Shown piece after piece: positions 26,890 to 39,111 of a stretch of DNA of 64,000 bases. The position numbers were made by a program, and so were the translations under genes. A model generated the notes under the pieces. It saw only the letters and a program-made list of their open reading frames with translations. It had not been told where the DNA came from and did no database searches. Numbering within the stretch: the first letter of the stretch is position 1; each line of letters begins with the position of its first letter. The stretch is from assembly GCF_019443425.1 (NCBI RefSeq), contig NZ_CP080382.1:1302001-1366000 (forward strand), given 5' to 3'. The stretch comes from Arthrobacter sp. PAMC25284. GTDB taxonomy: Bacteria; Actinomycetota; Actinomycetes; Actinomycetales; Micrococcaceae.

Positions 26890-27807
26890 ATGGAAATCCA
26901 TCAGCTCGAAATGCTCCGGGAACTCGGGGCGCTGGGCAGCGTCAAGGCCGTCGCGGAAACCCTGCTGGTCACTCCGTCGGCCGTATCCCAGCAACTGGCC
27001 GCCCTGCAAAGGACGGTCGAGGTTCCGCTGACCCGGAAGGAGGGCCGGAACCTGGTCCTGACCGGGGCCGGTCAGGCGCTGGCCGACGCCGGCGCCGGCG
27101 TCGTCAGTGCAATGGCCGATGCGAGGATGGCAATCGGTGCCTACCACGGCTCGCCCGTGGCTCCGGTGACCCTGAGCGGCTTCCACAGTGCGGGCCAGGC
27201 GCTGTTTGCCCCGCTCGCCCGGCTGCTGGACGGTCCGGACAAGCCGCGGATCCTGCTCTCCGACGAGGACGTGGCGCAACAGGACTTCCCGGCTCTGACG
27301 GCCCGGTATGACCTGGTGCTCGCGCACCGGATGGACCACAGCCCGCGCTGGCCGGAGGAACGCGTCGCGGTGATTCCGCTCGCACACGAACCGCTGGATG
27401 TGGCGCTGCCGGCCGGGCACCGGCTGGCCGGCCAGCCGGTGGTGGGCGCGGACGACGTCGCCGGCGAGCCATGGGTGACCAGCCACGCCGGGTACTCCCC
27501 CGCGGACGTGCTCACCGCCGTCGCCGCCGTCGCCAGCACGGAACTGAACATTGTCCACCGGATCAACGACTACTCCTCGGTGGCGGCGCTTGTGGCGGCC
27601 GGCACCGTGGTCGGACTGCTGCCGCGGTATACGGCCCGGCCGGTGCTGAGCCCGGGCATTGTGCTGCGGCCGCTGGAGGGCATCAGCACCCGGCGCCGGA
27701 TCGACCTCCTGGCCCGGCCGGAGAACCTTAAACGCAAATCGGTCATGATGGTCTGCGAAGCACTGCAGAACATCATGACCGAACTGGCGGACCAGCCCGC
27801 GGGGTGA
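26890..27807 (+). CDS. LysR-family transcriptional regulator (near tdh-kbl)
   Basis: A 305-residue LysR protein: N-terminal winged helix HQLEMLRELGALGSVKAVAETLLVTPSAVSQQLAALQ, then a type 2 periplasmic-binding-like effector domain with SSVAALVAAGTVVGLLPRY. It is transcribed away from tdh-kbl-oxidase-hutI and is probably their regulator or at least autoregulated. Effector unknown. ATG 26890 begins at the usual place, two residues before the first helix. It converges on gatB with 43 bases between stops; no clear terminator is seen there. Confidence 0.9.
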   Translation: MEIHQLEMLRELGALGSVKAVAETLLVTPSAVSQQLAALQRTVEVPLTRKEGRNLVLTGAGQALADAGAGVVSAMADARMAIGAYHGSPVAPVTLSGFHSAGQALFAPLARLLDGPDKPRILLSDEDVAQQDFPALTARYDLVLAHRMDHSPRWPEERVAVIPLAHEPLDVALPAGHRLAGQPVVGADDVAGEPWVTSHAGYSPADVLTAVAAVASTELNIVHRINDYSSVAALVAAGTVVGLLPRYTARPVLSPGIVLRPLEGISTRRRIDLLARPENLKRKSVMMVCEALQNIMTELADQPAG

Positions 27808-27850
27808 CCCGTGCGGGCCGAACCCGTGACGCCAGCCTTCGACGGCGGTG

Positions 27851-29358
27851 TTAACCCTCGACGCCGAGTCGCTCCAGGATGAGTTCGCGGACGCGCCCGG
27901 CATCGGCCTGCCCGCGGGTGGCCTTCATAACCCCGCCCACGATCGCGCCGACGGCCTGGACCTTGCCGCCGCGGATCTTGTCCGCGACGCCGGGCTGCGC
28001 GGCGAGGGCCGCGTCGATGGCTTCCAGCAGGGGGCCCCGTCGTCGGAGACCACGGCGAGGCCGCGCTTCTGGACGATCTCCTCCGGGGTTCCTTCGCCGG
28101 CGAGGACGCCGTCGAGGACTTCGACGGCCATCTTGTTGTTGATCTTGCCGGCCTCGACCATGGCGTTCAGTTCCACGATGGTGGCCGGCCTGACACCGAG
28201 CTGGCCCGGATCGACGTCGGCGTTCTTGGCCCGTCCGACAATCTCGCCCATCCACCACTTGCGGGCCACCGTGGCGGTGGCACCGGCGGCGATGGTCTCC
28301 TCGATCTCATCCATCACACCGGCGTTGACAACGTCCCGGAATTCGAGATCGGAGTAGCCCCAGTCGGCCTGCAGGCGCTTGCGGCGGGCAGCCGGCGGCT
28401 CGGGCAGCGTGGCCCGGAGCTCCTCGACCCACTCGCGGGACGCAACGATGGGGACGAGGTCCGGTTCCGGGAAGTAGCGGTAGTCGTCGGCATCGGACTT
28501 GGGCCGGCCCGACGTCGTGGTGCGGGTGTCCTCATGCCAGTGCCGGGTTTCCTGGACGATGGGCTCGCCGGCATCCAGGACGGCGGCGTGCCGCTGGATC
28601 TCGTAGCGGACGGCATGTTCGACGGCGCGCAGCGAGTTGACGTTCTTGGTCTCCGAGCGGATGCCGAAGCGTTCGCGGCCGTACGGGCGCAAGGAGACGT
28701 TGGCGTCGCAGCGGACGTTCCCGCGCTCCATCTTCGCGTCCGAGACCCCGAGGTTCTTGACGATCTCGCGGACCGCGGCCACGTAGGCCTTGGCGAGTTC
28801 CGGCGCGCGGGACCCGGCGCCCTGGATCGGCTTGGTGACGATCTCCACGAGCGGGACACCCGAGCGGTTGTAGTCCACGAGGGAATAGTCCGCACCCTGG
28901 ATCCGGCCTGCGGCGCCGCCCATGTGGGTGAGCTTGCCGGCATCCTCTTCCATGTGGGCGCGTTCGATCTCGACTCGGAACACGGTCCCGTCGGCAAGTT
29001 CGACGTCCAGGTAGCCATCGAACGCAATCGGCTCGTCGTACTGGGAGGTCTGGAAGTTCTTCGGGGTGTCCGGGTAGAAATAGTTCTTCCGGGCGAAGCG
29101 GCAGGTCTCGGCAATGGTGCAGTTCAACGCCAGGCCGATTTTGATCGAGGACTCGATCGCCTTCCTGTTCACCACCGGGAGCACGCCGGGCAGGCCCAGG
29201 TCCACCTCGTTGACGTTGGTGTTCGGCTCGTCACCAAAGACGTTCGGCGCGGAGGAGAACATTTTTGTCTTCGTGTTGAGCTCGACGTGAACCTCGAAAC
29301 CCAGGACGGGATCGTACTTCTCCATCGCCTCTTCGAAGCTGAGGGTTGCGTCAGTCAT
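27851..29358 (-). pseudogene. gatB: Asp-tRNA(Asn)/Glu-tRNA(Gln) amidotransferase subunit B, frameshifted
   Basis: Kinase/tRNA-binding subunit of GatCAB, which turns Glu-tRNA(Gln) into Gln-tRNA(Gln). About 501 residues once corrected. Marks are DPVLGFEVHVELNTKTKMFS, the DLGLPGVLPVVN block, DYNRSGVPLVEIVTKP and GRPKSDADDYRYFPEPDL, with the YqeY-like tail at the end ([21 protein letters not shown]). The frame breaks at GGGGGCCCC 28030-28038, near SDDG. Reading two bases fewer gives [14 protein letters not shown], collinear with homologues; one extra base is the alternative. ATG 29358 overlaps the gatA stop by one base. The gene is essential where no GlnRS exists, so the break is very probably a sequence error. 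Confidence 0.92.
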
Positions 29359-30939
29359 TAGTGGGAACCTCCGTGGCTCGAAACAGCCTCAGTCGAAACA
29401 GCGTCAGTTGGTGCGGATTCCGTCAGCGACGGCGCCTTGTCCAGCAGCGGGCCGCCCCACTGCGCCTCGAGCAGGGATTCCAGCACCGCACCGACCCGGT
29501 AGAGGCGGGCATCCTGGCGGGCCGGGGCCAGCAACTGGATGCCGACGGGAAGCCCGTCCTCGTCGGCCAGGCCGCCGGGCAGCGAGAGTCCGGGGACGCC
29601 GGCCATGTTGGCGGGGATGGTGGCGACGTCGTTGAGGTACATCGCGAGCGGGTCGTTGAGTTTCTCACCGAGCTTGAAGGCCGTGGTGGGGGCGGTCGGG
29701 GAGATCAGCACGTCGGCCTGTGCGAAGGCGGCCTCGAAGTCGCGCTGGATCAGGGTGCGCACCTTCTGGGCCGAGCCGTAGTAGGCGTCGTAGTACCCGG
29801 CGCTCAAGGCGTAGGTGCCCAGGATGATGCGCCGTTTGACCTCGTCGCCGAAGCCGGCGGCGCGGGTGGCGCCCATGACGCGTTCGATCGTGAGCGGGGC
29901 GTCCTTGGGAAGCACGCGCAGACCGAACCGGACGCCGTCGAACTTGGCGAGGTTGGACGAGGCCTCGGAGGGCATGATCAGGTAATAGGCGCCCAGGGCG
30001 TACTTGAAGTTGGGGCAGGAGACCTCAACGATCTCGGCGCCGGCGGCCTTGAGCAGTTCGAGCGACTCATTGAAGCGGTTCTCGACGCCGCGCTGGTAGC
30101 CCTCGCCGTGGAGTTCCTTGATGATGCCGATCTTCATGCCCTCGACGTTGCCGGTCCTGGCGGCGGCCACGAGGTCTTCCAGCGGATCCGGCAGCGAGGT
30201 GGAGTCGCGCGGATCGTGGCCGCCGATGACCTGGTGCAGCAGGGCCGAGTCGAGCACCGTGCGGGAGACCGGGCCGATCTGATCCAGCGAGGAGGCCATC
30301 GCGATGGCACCGTAGCGGGAAACCCCGCCGTACGTGGGCTTGACGCCGACCGTGCCGGTGACGGCGCCCGGCTGCCGGATCGAGCCGCCGGTGTCCGTGC
30401 CGAGCGCCAGCGGCGCTTCAAACGCCGCGACGGCGGCAGCGGACCCGCCGCCGGAGCCGCCCGGGATGCGCTCCAGGTCCCACGGGTTGTGGGTGGGGCC
30501 GTACGCGGAGTGCTCGGTCGAGGAGCCCATGGCGAATTCGTCAAGGTTGGTTTTGCCCAGGATGGGCATCTTCGCGGCGCGGAGCCGCTCGACCACGGTG
30601 GCGTCGTAGGGGCTGTGCCACCCCTCGAGGATCTTCGACCCTGCCGTGGTGGGCTGGCCGACGGTGACGATGAGGTCCTTGACGGCGATCGGTACGCCGG
30701 CGAGTTCGTGCAGTTCCGCGGCGGCGGCGCCTCCGGCGGCGCGGATGGCGTCCACCTCGGCGGCGACCGCGAGGGGCCTCGTCCGTGTTGACGTGGAGGA
30801 AGGCGTGGACCTTGCCGTCGACGGCGGCGATGCGGTCCAGGTAGGCCTGGGTGACCTCGACCGAGGTCACCTCCCCGGCGGCCAGTTTCCCGGCGAGCGC
30901 GGCGGCGGAGAGGCGGATCAATTCATTGCTGTCTGTCAT
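29358..30939 (-). pseudogene. gatA: amidotransferase subunit A, frameshifted near the start
   Basis: Amidase-signature subunit that releases ammonia from glutamine for GatCAB. The Ser-cisSer-Lys triad is visible: Lys in GVPIAVKDL, Ser in [15 protein letters not shown] and the nucleophile in [12 protein letters not shown]. The N-terminus starts at ATG 30939 ([19 protein letters not shown]) and runs to FLHVNTDEA, where the frame is lost at GGGGCC 30773-30778. Removing one base joins it to [16 protein letters not shown] and gives 526 residues, as expected. The stop TAA shares its A with the gatB ATG. It lies 4 bases after gatC. Almost certainly functional in vivo. Confidence 0.92.
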
Positions 30940-30943
30940 GTTC

Positions 30944-31240
30944 TTACGCCTCATCCAGGATTGCCGGTACCTTGAAACGGCCTTCGTACCCGTCGGGGGC
31001 ACCGCTGAGGGACTGCTCGGCCGTGAAGGTGTGTCCCACGACGTCTTCGCGGAACACGTTGGTCAGCGGGATCGGGTGGGAGGTTGCCGGGACGTCATCG
31101 CCCGCTGCCTCACTGACGGACTTAACCGAATCGACGATGACGGCGAGTTCGCCGGCCATCCTGTCCAGTTCTTCGTCGCTCATCTCGATGTGCGCAAGAT
31201 GCGCGAGGTGCGCGACGTCGTCGCGGTTGATCGCAGCCAT
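30944..31240 (-). CDS. gatC: amidotransferase subunit C
   Basis: A 98-residue linker subunit that stabilises GatA against GatB. The N-terminal block [23 protein letters not shown] and the C-terminal [11 protein letters not shown] are the family marks. ATG 31240 is chosen over the upstream TTG (31255) because GGGAG lies 5 bases before it and homologues begin there. First gene of the gatC-gatA-gatB operon. Confidence 0.93.
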   Translation of the reverse strand: MAAINRDDVAHLAHLAHIEMSDEELDRMAGELAVIVDSVKSVSEAAGDDVPATSHPIPLTNVFREDVVGHTFTAEQSLSGAPDGYEGRFKVPAILDEA

Positions 31241-31345
31241 GGATCTCCCCTGCAAAGTTAGGATATTTTCCGAACCAGTCTACGTGGGTTGAAGTGCTGT
31301 TACCTTCCGGCTGACTATGGTTGCGCGCCGGACGGCTGGACAACG

Positions 31346-31406
31346 AACGCGGGGTCTCTTCCCGCCCATGCCAGTGACCGCAAGGGACGTTAAGTGACCC
31401 CGCGTT
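31346..31406. repeat. inverted repeat with 39-base loop upstream of gatC
   Basis: AACGCGGGGTC (31346-31356) and GACCCCGCGTT (31396-31406) are perfect 11-base complements. They lie in the 196-base gap between gatC and the RidA gene. Either a terminator for the RidA transcript's end or a small structured RNA; no U tract is visible. Confidence 0.6.
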
Positions 31407-31436
31407 GCTGTGGCGGTGCCGGGGGTGCCGCTGGTG

Positions 31437-31820
31437 TTAGCTGGCGCTCTTCTGGGCGACGAGTTCGATCTCGACGAGCATCTTTGGGTCCAGGAACGGC
31501 AGAACGTGGACAAGGGAGAGCGTGGGGCGGATCTCGCCGAAAACTTCGCCATGGGCGCGGCCGGCGTCCTCCCACTTGCTGATGTCCGTCAGGTACAGCT
31601 TCGACTGGACAACGTCGGCAAAGCCGAAGCCCGCGTCGGCGAGCACGGCGCCGAGCTTGTTCAGAATGAAGCGTGTCTGGGTGTAGAAATCATTGCCCAC
31701 GATGCCGTCCTCGCCGCTCGCCGCCGTGGCGGAGATGTAGAGCGTGTTGTCCACCTGGACCGCGCGGGAATAGCCGAGGGTCTGTTCCCACGTGGAGCCG
31801 GTGCCGAAGGTTTTGCGCAT
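31437..31820 (-). CDS. RidA-family protein
   Basis: A 127-residue protein of the RidA/YjgF/UK114 family, whose best known members hydrolyse reactive enamine/imine intermediates of PLP enzymes. Family marks are YSRAVQVDNTLYISATAAS, QTRFILNKLGAVLADAGFGFADVVQSKLYLTDI and the C-terminal MLVEIELVA. The catalytic Arg of the RidA subgroup (usually in an RxxV near the end) is replaced in this PKMLVEIE context, so it belongs to another Rid subgroup and may not have the same activity. AAAGG precedes ATG 31820. Confidence 0.85.
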   Translation of the reverse strand: MRKTFGTGSTWEQTLGYSRAVQVDNTLYISATAASGEDGIVGNDFYTQTRFILNKLGAVLADAGFGFADVVQSKLYLTDISKWEDAGRAHGEVFGEIRPTLSLVHVLPFLDPKMLVEIELVAQKSAS

Positions 31821-31902
31821 GGTGGGCCTTTCTAGGGGGGCGTAGAGTCGGCACCACTTTAGGTCCGGTGTGCGCCTCGCCGGAAAAACCTGCGGCTTTG
31901 TG

Positions 31903-32424
31903 TCAGCCGGCGATATCTCCGGCCTCGCGGAAGGCGTTGGTCCGGGCGTGCTCGTGGGCACGGTCCAGGACGGCGATTTGTGCGAGGGCTTCCTCTGTGA
32001 GGGCCGCAAAAACCGCCGGGTCGAGGCCGAGCTCCGGCGCCAGGTCCTCCAAAGTCTGCCAGGCGCCGAGTTTGCCGAGGATGGCCGCACGCATCAGTTC
32101 GGTCTCCAGGACCATCGTCATTGGTGACCGGCTGACGATCCGTCCGTTCAGTTTGAGCCTGCCGAGGTGTTCCGCGATCCACGCCGCCGCCTGGCGGTGC
32201 GGCCGCTGCGGCACCCCGAGGTCGCGGATCAGGCGGCGGAGGAAGTGCCGTTCGCGGCGGATGTCCACACTGAGCCGCGCGATTTCCGCGGCGAACGGGG
32301 TGTCGGCGAAGGCCCGGGCCATGCGTCCGGTCCGGGCCACCCCCGCGGTGGATCCGGCCAAGTGGTCGGCAAGGTACAGGCCCAGGAGCTTGGCGTCGAT
32401 GGAGCTCGGAATGTGCGGTGCCAT
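31903..32424 (-). CDS. hypothetical helical protein
   Basis: A 173-residue, almost wholly alpha-helical protein without signal peptide or cysteines. It is rich in Arg, Leu and Ala, with long amphipathic stretches such as LLGLYLADHLAGSTAGVARTGRM and ETELMRAAILGKLGAWQTLEDLAPEL, like a small helical bundle. I do not recognise a named family, though similar proteins are common in Arthrobacter-type genomes from memory. ATG 32424 has GGGAG 5-6 bases upstream. It lies between RidA and a GNAT gene, all on the minus strand. Confidence 0.7.
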   Translation of the reverse strand: MAPHIPSSIDAKLLGLYLADHLAGSTAGVARTGRMARAFADTPFAAEIARLSVDIRRERHFLRRLIRDLGVPQRPHRQAAAWIAEHLGRLKLNGRIVSRSPMTMVLETELMRAAILGKLGAWQTLEDLAPELGLDPAVFAALTEEALAQIAVLDRAHEHARTNAFREAGDIAG

Positions 32425-32492
32425 GGAATCTCCCACTGTGGTCTGGTCGCGGCGACGGTTGAGCACACCCTACCGTCGCCGGAGCCCCTGTG

Positions 32493-32996
32493 TCAGAGGT
32501 CTTGGCGGTAGACCAGGAGCTTGATGTCCGTGTCCGGCACGAGCCAGTCACGCTCGGGGACCCGTTGGAAGCCGGTCTTCCGGTAGAGCCCGTGGGCGCT
32601 TTCCCAGGTCATGCCGGTGGTGAGGGCGACGCCGTGCACTCCCGGGAGCGCCTTGGCGTGCTCGATGATGGCCAGCACCATGGCCTTGCCGGCGCCGCTG
32701 CGCTGGACGGCCGGATCGACCACAAGCATCCGGAATTCCAGTTCGTCGCTGCGGGCGATGTCCGCGTACGGTTCCCCGGCGACGGCGAGCGTCACGGACC
32801 CCACAACCTGGCCATCGCGTTCCGCAACCCAGATCGTGGCCTTCGCGTGGCGGCCGGCGACATCCTGGATCTGCCGCATGTAGGGGTGGTCGGCGCTCTC
32901 AAAGTAGCCTGCGGCCAGGTAGGCGTCCCGGGTGATGCGCGCGATGGCGTCGTAGTCGGCGGGCACGGCGGGGCGGATCAGGATTTGCGAAGGCAC
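32493..32996 (-). CDS. GNAT family N-acetyltransferase
   Basis: A 167-residue single-domain GNAT. It opens ILIRPAVPADYDAIARITRDAY, has strand 4 EFRMLVVDPAVQRSGAGKAMVLAIIEHA with the QRSGAG acetyl-CoA loop, and ends with TWESAHGLYRKTGFQRVPE, where the Tyr is the usual general acid. Substrate unknown. GTG 32996 is taken as the start since it opens the fold; no ATG is available upstream in frame. Confidence 0.85.
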   Translation of the reverse strand: MPSQILIRPAVPADYDAIARITRDAYLAAGYFESADHPYMRQIQDVAGRHAKATIWVAERDGQVVGSVTLAVAGEPYADIARSDELEFRMLVVDPAVQRSGAGKAMVLAIIEHAKALPGVHGVALTTGMTWESAHGLYRKTGFQRVPERDWLVPDTDIKLLVYRQDL

Positions 32997-33174
32997 CTGT
33001 CCATGTTACGGGCGGCAGCTGCCGTGGGACCGCAAAAGGGCGGGTTCCGTGACTGAACTATCAGTCCCGGCAGGCTGGCCGCCGCCGCATCGTTTGCGCC
33101 CCGGAGGGCAGCTGCAGGCGTCGGCCGGCAGATGACGGATTAAGGCCGGCAGGCTGGTCTCAGCCGGCAGACTG

Positions 33175-36368
<3,194 letters not shown>

Positions 36369-36396
36369 TCAGGGTGGACAGGACAGGGCCAACCGG

Positions 36397-37176
36397 TCAA
36401 GCGTCCCCGGGCTGCGCGTCGATGACGATGGCGGTGACGTTGTCCCGCCCGCCGCTGCGCAAAGCGGCTTGGATCAGTTCGTCCACCGCCGCCTGCGGGT
36501 CCCCCTCTGCGGCGAGGATGGCGGCAATCGCGTCGTCCTCGAGTTCGCCCGTCAGCCCGTCGGAGCAGACCAGCATCCGGTCGCCCGGCGCGGCGGGGAG
36601 CAGCCAGAAATCGGCGGCGGCTTCGTCCCCGGCGCCGAGGGCCCGGGTCACGACGTTCCGGCGGGGATGAACGGCGGCCTGGGCCCGGGTGAGGTGTCCG
36701 GCGTCAACCATTTCCTGGACTGCGGAGTGGTCCACGCTGATCTGGGTGAGGACACCGGCGCTGAGCCGGTAAATCCGCGAGTCGCCGATATTCATGACGA
36801 GCCAGTTCGGCTGGCCCGAGCGTTCCACCACGACGAGCCCGGCGAGGGTTGTTCCGGCGCGGGACCCGGTGGCTTCGCGGATCCGAGCGTTTGCCGAGAG
36901 CAGGTATTGCTGCACGACGCCGGCGCTGGCCTTCCGGCCGCCGCCGGGGAGTTCGGCGATCTTGGCCAGCGTCCGAACGCAGATGGCGCTCGCCACCTCG
37001 CCCGCCTCGTGTCCGCCCATTCCGTCGGCGACCGCGAAGACGGGGTCCAGGGCGATCAGCGAGTCCTCGTTGTTTTCCCGGACCAGTCCAATGTCCGTGC
37101 CGAACCCCCAGCGCAGCCGCACACCCCGGGCGGCGCCGTGCGCTGCGGGGGGGACGGCGTCCGGCTCTGGGTTCAT
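36397..37176 (-). CDS. PP2C-family serine/threonine phosphatase
   Basis: A 259-residue cytosolic phosphatase. The metal-binding motifs are NNEDSLIA (first Asp), VFAVADGMGGHEAGE (DGMGG), VMNIGDSRIY, MLVCSDGLTGELEDDAI and SGGRDNVTAIVID. All core Asp residues are present, so it should be active. It resembles the soluble part of PstP-type phosphatases but has no membrane helix. It lies downstream of the adenylate cyclase gene with a 115-base gap, so a signalling link is possible. Confidence 0.9.
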   Translation of the reverse strand: MNPEPDAVPPAAHGAARGVRLRWGFGTDIGLVRENNEDSLIALDPVFAVADGMGGHEAGEVASAICVRTLAKIAELPGGGRKASAGVVQQYLLSANARIREATGSRAGTTLAGLVVVERSGQPNWLVMNIGDSRIYRLSAGVLTQISVDHSAVQEMVDAGHLTRAQAAVHPRRNVVTRALGAGDEAAADFWLLPAAPGDRMLVCSDGLTGELEDDAIAAILAAEGDPQAAVDELIQAALRSGGRDNVTAIVIDAQPGDA

Positions 37177-37291
37177 AACAGTCCTAGGTGAGGTTGCGCT
37201 GCAAAGATCGATCGCGGTCTTTCACCCGGCAGGGGTTGCAACCGCAGGTCCGACTATGGCACACAGGCGGGCGAACTGAGAAGCCTGCGGC

Positions 37292-38521
37292 TCAGTCCAG
37301 GACCAGGCCGTGGCCGCGGCCGCGCTGCAGTTGGACCGGATGGATCTCGCCGAAGCCACGGACGTCCTCGGCCGGGCGGGGCGAGAGCACGAACCTGTCG
37401 TCCTGGTCCAGCGCGGCCGCGGTCATCGAATCCACGAGCACCGCGCCCGGATCGGCCAACGCGGTCAGCCGTGCGGCGAGGTTCACGGTCGGCCCGTAGA
37501 TGTCGCCCAGCCGGGACAAGATCCGGCCCCAGACCATGGCCACCCGGGCCTGCGGCAGGATTTCGTCTTCGGTGAACGCCTGCGAAAGGGCGAGCGAAAT
37601 TTCGGCGCCGGCCGCCGGAGTCTCCGCGATGTAAAGGACTTCGTCGCCGACGGTTTTGACCAGCCGGCCGCCGCCAACCGAAATGATCTCGGCGCACTTG
37701 TTTTCGAAACGCTGCACCAGTTGGGCCAGTGTCTTTTCGTTCATCCGGCGGGACAGGCTGGTGTAGGAGACAAGGTCCGCGAAGCCGACGGCCCTGGCGA
37801 GTGGAAGCGGGGCGTCGTCCTCGTCTCCTTCGCGGCCCTCTTCGCTGGAGATGAGGCCTGCTTCGGCCCGGACGGCCAGCCGCTGGACCCCGGCATTGAG
37901 TTGGCGGCGCCACGAATAAAGCAGCATCTCCTCCAGGGCGTCCACGAGCGACGGCAATTCACTGACCAGACGTTTTCGGGCCACCGAGTCCGGCACTCCC
38001 TGCTGGTGGACCAGGTCCTCGACGAGCGCCTCGATCTGCCAGACGACCATTCTGTCCGTCATTTGACCGATGGCCCTGGTGACGGAGATAGCGGCCTCTT
38101 CGGTGAGTTCACCGGCGCGCACCAGGTTCACGATGCCCGCCAGTGCCGCCTGGTCGCGTTCGGTGAAGGCCACGTCGTCGTCGCCGAGGTTGGGGAAGCC
38201 GAGGGCGCGCCACAGTTTCCGCGCGGACAGGAGTGAAAGTCCGGCCCCGGCGGCTACCTCCCGGCGGCGCAGCGTGCGTTCCCCGCCCAGCAACCTCGTT
38301 TCGAGGGCCTTGGCGGCGAGCCGCTCCGCGGAGAGGGTACCGGTGGCCGGGGCCGCGTCCGCTGACGGGGAACTTGCACCGGCGGTGTTGGCGCCGGAGT
38401 CAGGAACCGTTTCGAGCACGGCCTCCTCGAGGGTGGCATTCTCGACGACAGCATGCGGCGTCTGCGCCGCCCCGTCATTCACGGGGCTGCGGATCTCCTG
38501 TTGGACATCCTCAGCGTTCAT
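37292..38521 (-). CDS. class III adenylate cyclase, Rv1264-like
   Basis: A 409-residue cytosolic cyclase. A disordered N-terminus (1-65) is followed by a helical regulatory domain (about 66-240) resembling the pH-sensing module of mycobacterial Rv1264, then the catalytic domain. Metal Asp249 is in GFADLVSYTSLSRRM and Asp293 in KTVGDEVLYI; Lys289 and Asp340 are 51 residues apart, as the adenine-specifying pair in Rv1264; Asn347 and Arg351 lie in GPTVNLAARLTALADPG. All catalytic residues are present, so cAMP synthesis is expected. ATG 38521 overlaps the stop of the PH-domain gene (ATGA), which fixes the start over the GTG at 38530. Confidence 0.9.
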   Translation of the reverse strand: MNAEDVQQEIRSPVNDGAAQTPHAVVENATLEEAVLETVPDSGANTAGASSPSADAAPATGTLSAERLAAKALETRLLGGERTLRRREVAAGAGLSLLSARKLWRALGFPNLGDDDVAFTERDQAALAGIVNLVRAGELTEEAAISVTRAIGQMTDRMVVWQIEALVEDLVHQQGVPDSVARKRLVSELPSLVDALEEMLLYSWRRQLNAGVQRLAVRAEAGLISSEEGREGDEDDAPLPLARAVGFADLVSYTSLSRRMNEKTLAQLVQRFENKCAEIISVGGGRLVKTVGDEVLYIAETPAAGAEISLALSQAFTEDEILPQARVAMVWGRILSRLGDIYGPTVNLAARLTALADPGAVLVDSMTAAALDQDDRFVLSPRPAEDVRGFGEIHPVQLQRGRGHGLVLD

Positions 38522-39111
38522 CTCATCCACCTTCTCTCGTCTCTCGCAGTCTGGCCTGGTTGGGGCATGCGCAGCATGGCATCGGCTCCGGCTGTCCCCC
38601 CGCGCGGAAGATCATTGATCGCGTCCTGCAGGAAGTTCCGGAAGGTGCCGATCTCCGGGATGTCCGGAACCACGGCCCGCAGAGGGTACCCGGTATCCAA
38701 GGATATATTCCCGGATCGAAATACGCGCTGGAGAAGTGTCTGCTCCACCTCGACATCATGGACTGCGGCCAACGAGACCTGCTGGTCCCGGCGTCTTAAC
38801 ATTCCGTAACGGGCAACTAATCGCTGGCTGGTCAGCGTGTAGTGCGTGCCGTGCCAGGCCAGAAACCTGGGCAGGCAGTAGCCGAGGATGACCCACACCA
38901 CCAACGCGGCGCAGCCCGCCAGCAGCCAGACATCCCATTCGCGGGTGATGAACGGGACGAGTTTCGCGGGGCCCCCCGTGTGGATCCAGGCGCTGGCATA
39001 TGCCCCGGCCGCGGCAAGCACAATGACAACCAGCGCCGGAACCATCAGGGTCCGGGGCTGTGGCCGGGTCACGACAATCACTTGCTCTCCCGGCAGGAGA
39101 TCTTTACGCAT
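38518..39111 (-). CDS. PH-domain (bPH2/YdbT-type) membrane protein
   Basis: A 197-residue protein: a short N-terminus (RKDLLPGEQVIVVTRPQPR), two membrane helices (LMVPALVVIVLAAAGAYASAW and VWLLAGCAALVVWVILGYCL), then a bacterial PH domain with YTLTSQRLVARYGMLRRRDQQVSLAAVHDVEVEQTLLQRVFRSGNI shown as separate blocks: LTSQRLVARYG, VSLAAVHDVEV and GNISLDTGYP. Function of such proteins is largely unknown. It overlaps birA by 8 bases at its start and the cyclase start by 4 bases at its end, so birA, this gene and the cyclase are translationally coupled. Confidence 0.85.
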   Translation of the reverse strand: MRKDLLPGEQVIVVTRPQPRTLMVPALVVIVLAAAGAYASAWIHTGGPAKLVPFITREWDVWLLAGCAALVVWVILGYCLPRFLAWHGTHYTLTSQRLVARYGMLRRRDQQVSLAAVHDVEVEQTLLQRVFRSGNISLDTGYPLRAVVPDIPEIGTFRNFLQDAINDLPRGGTAGADAMLRMPQPGQTARDERRWMR

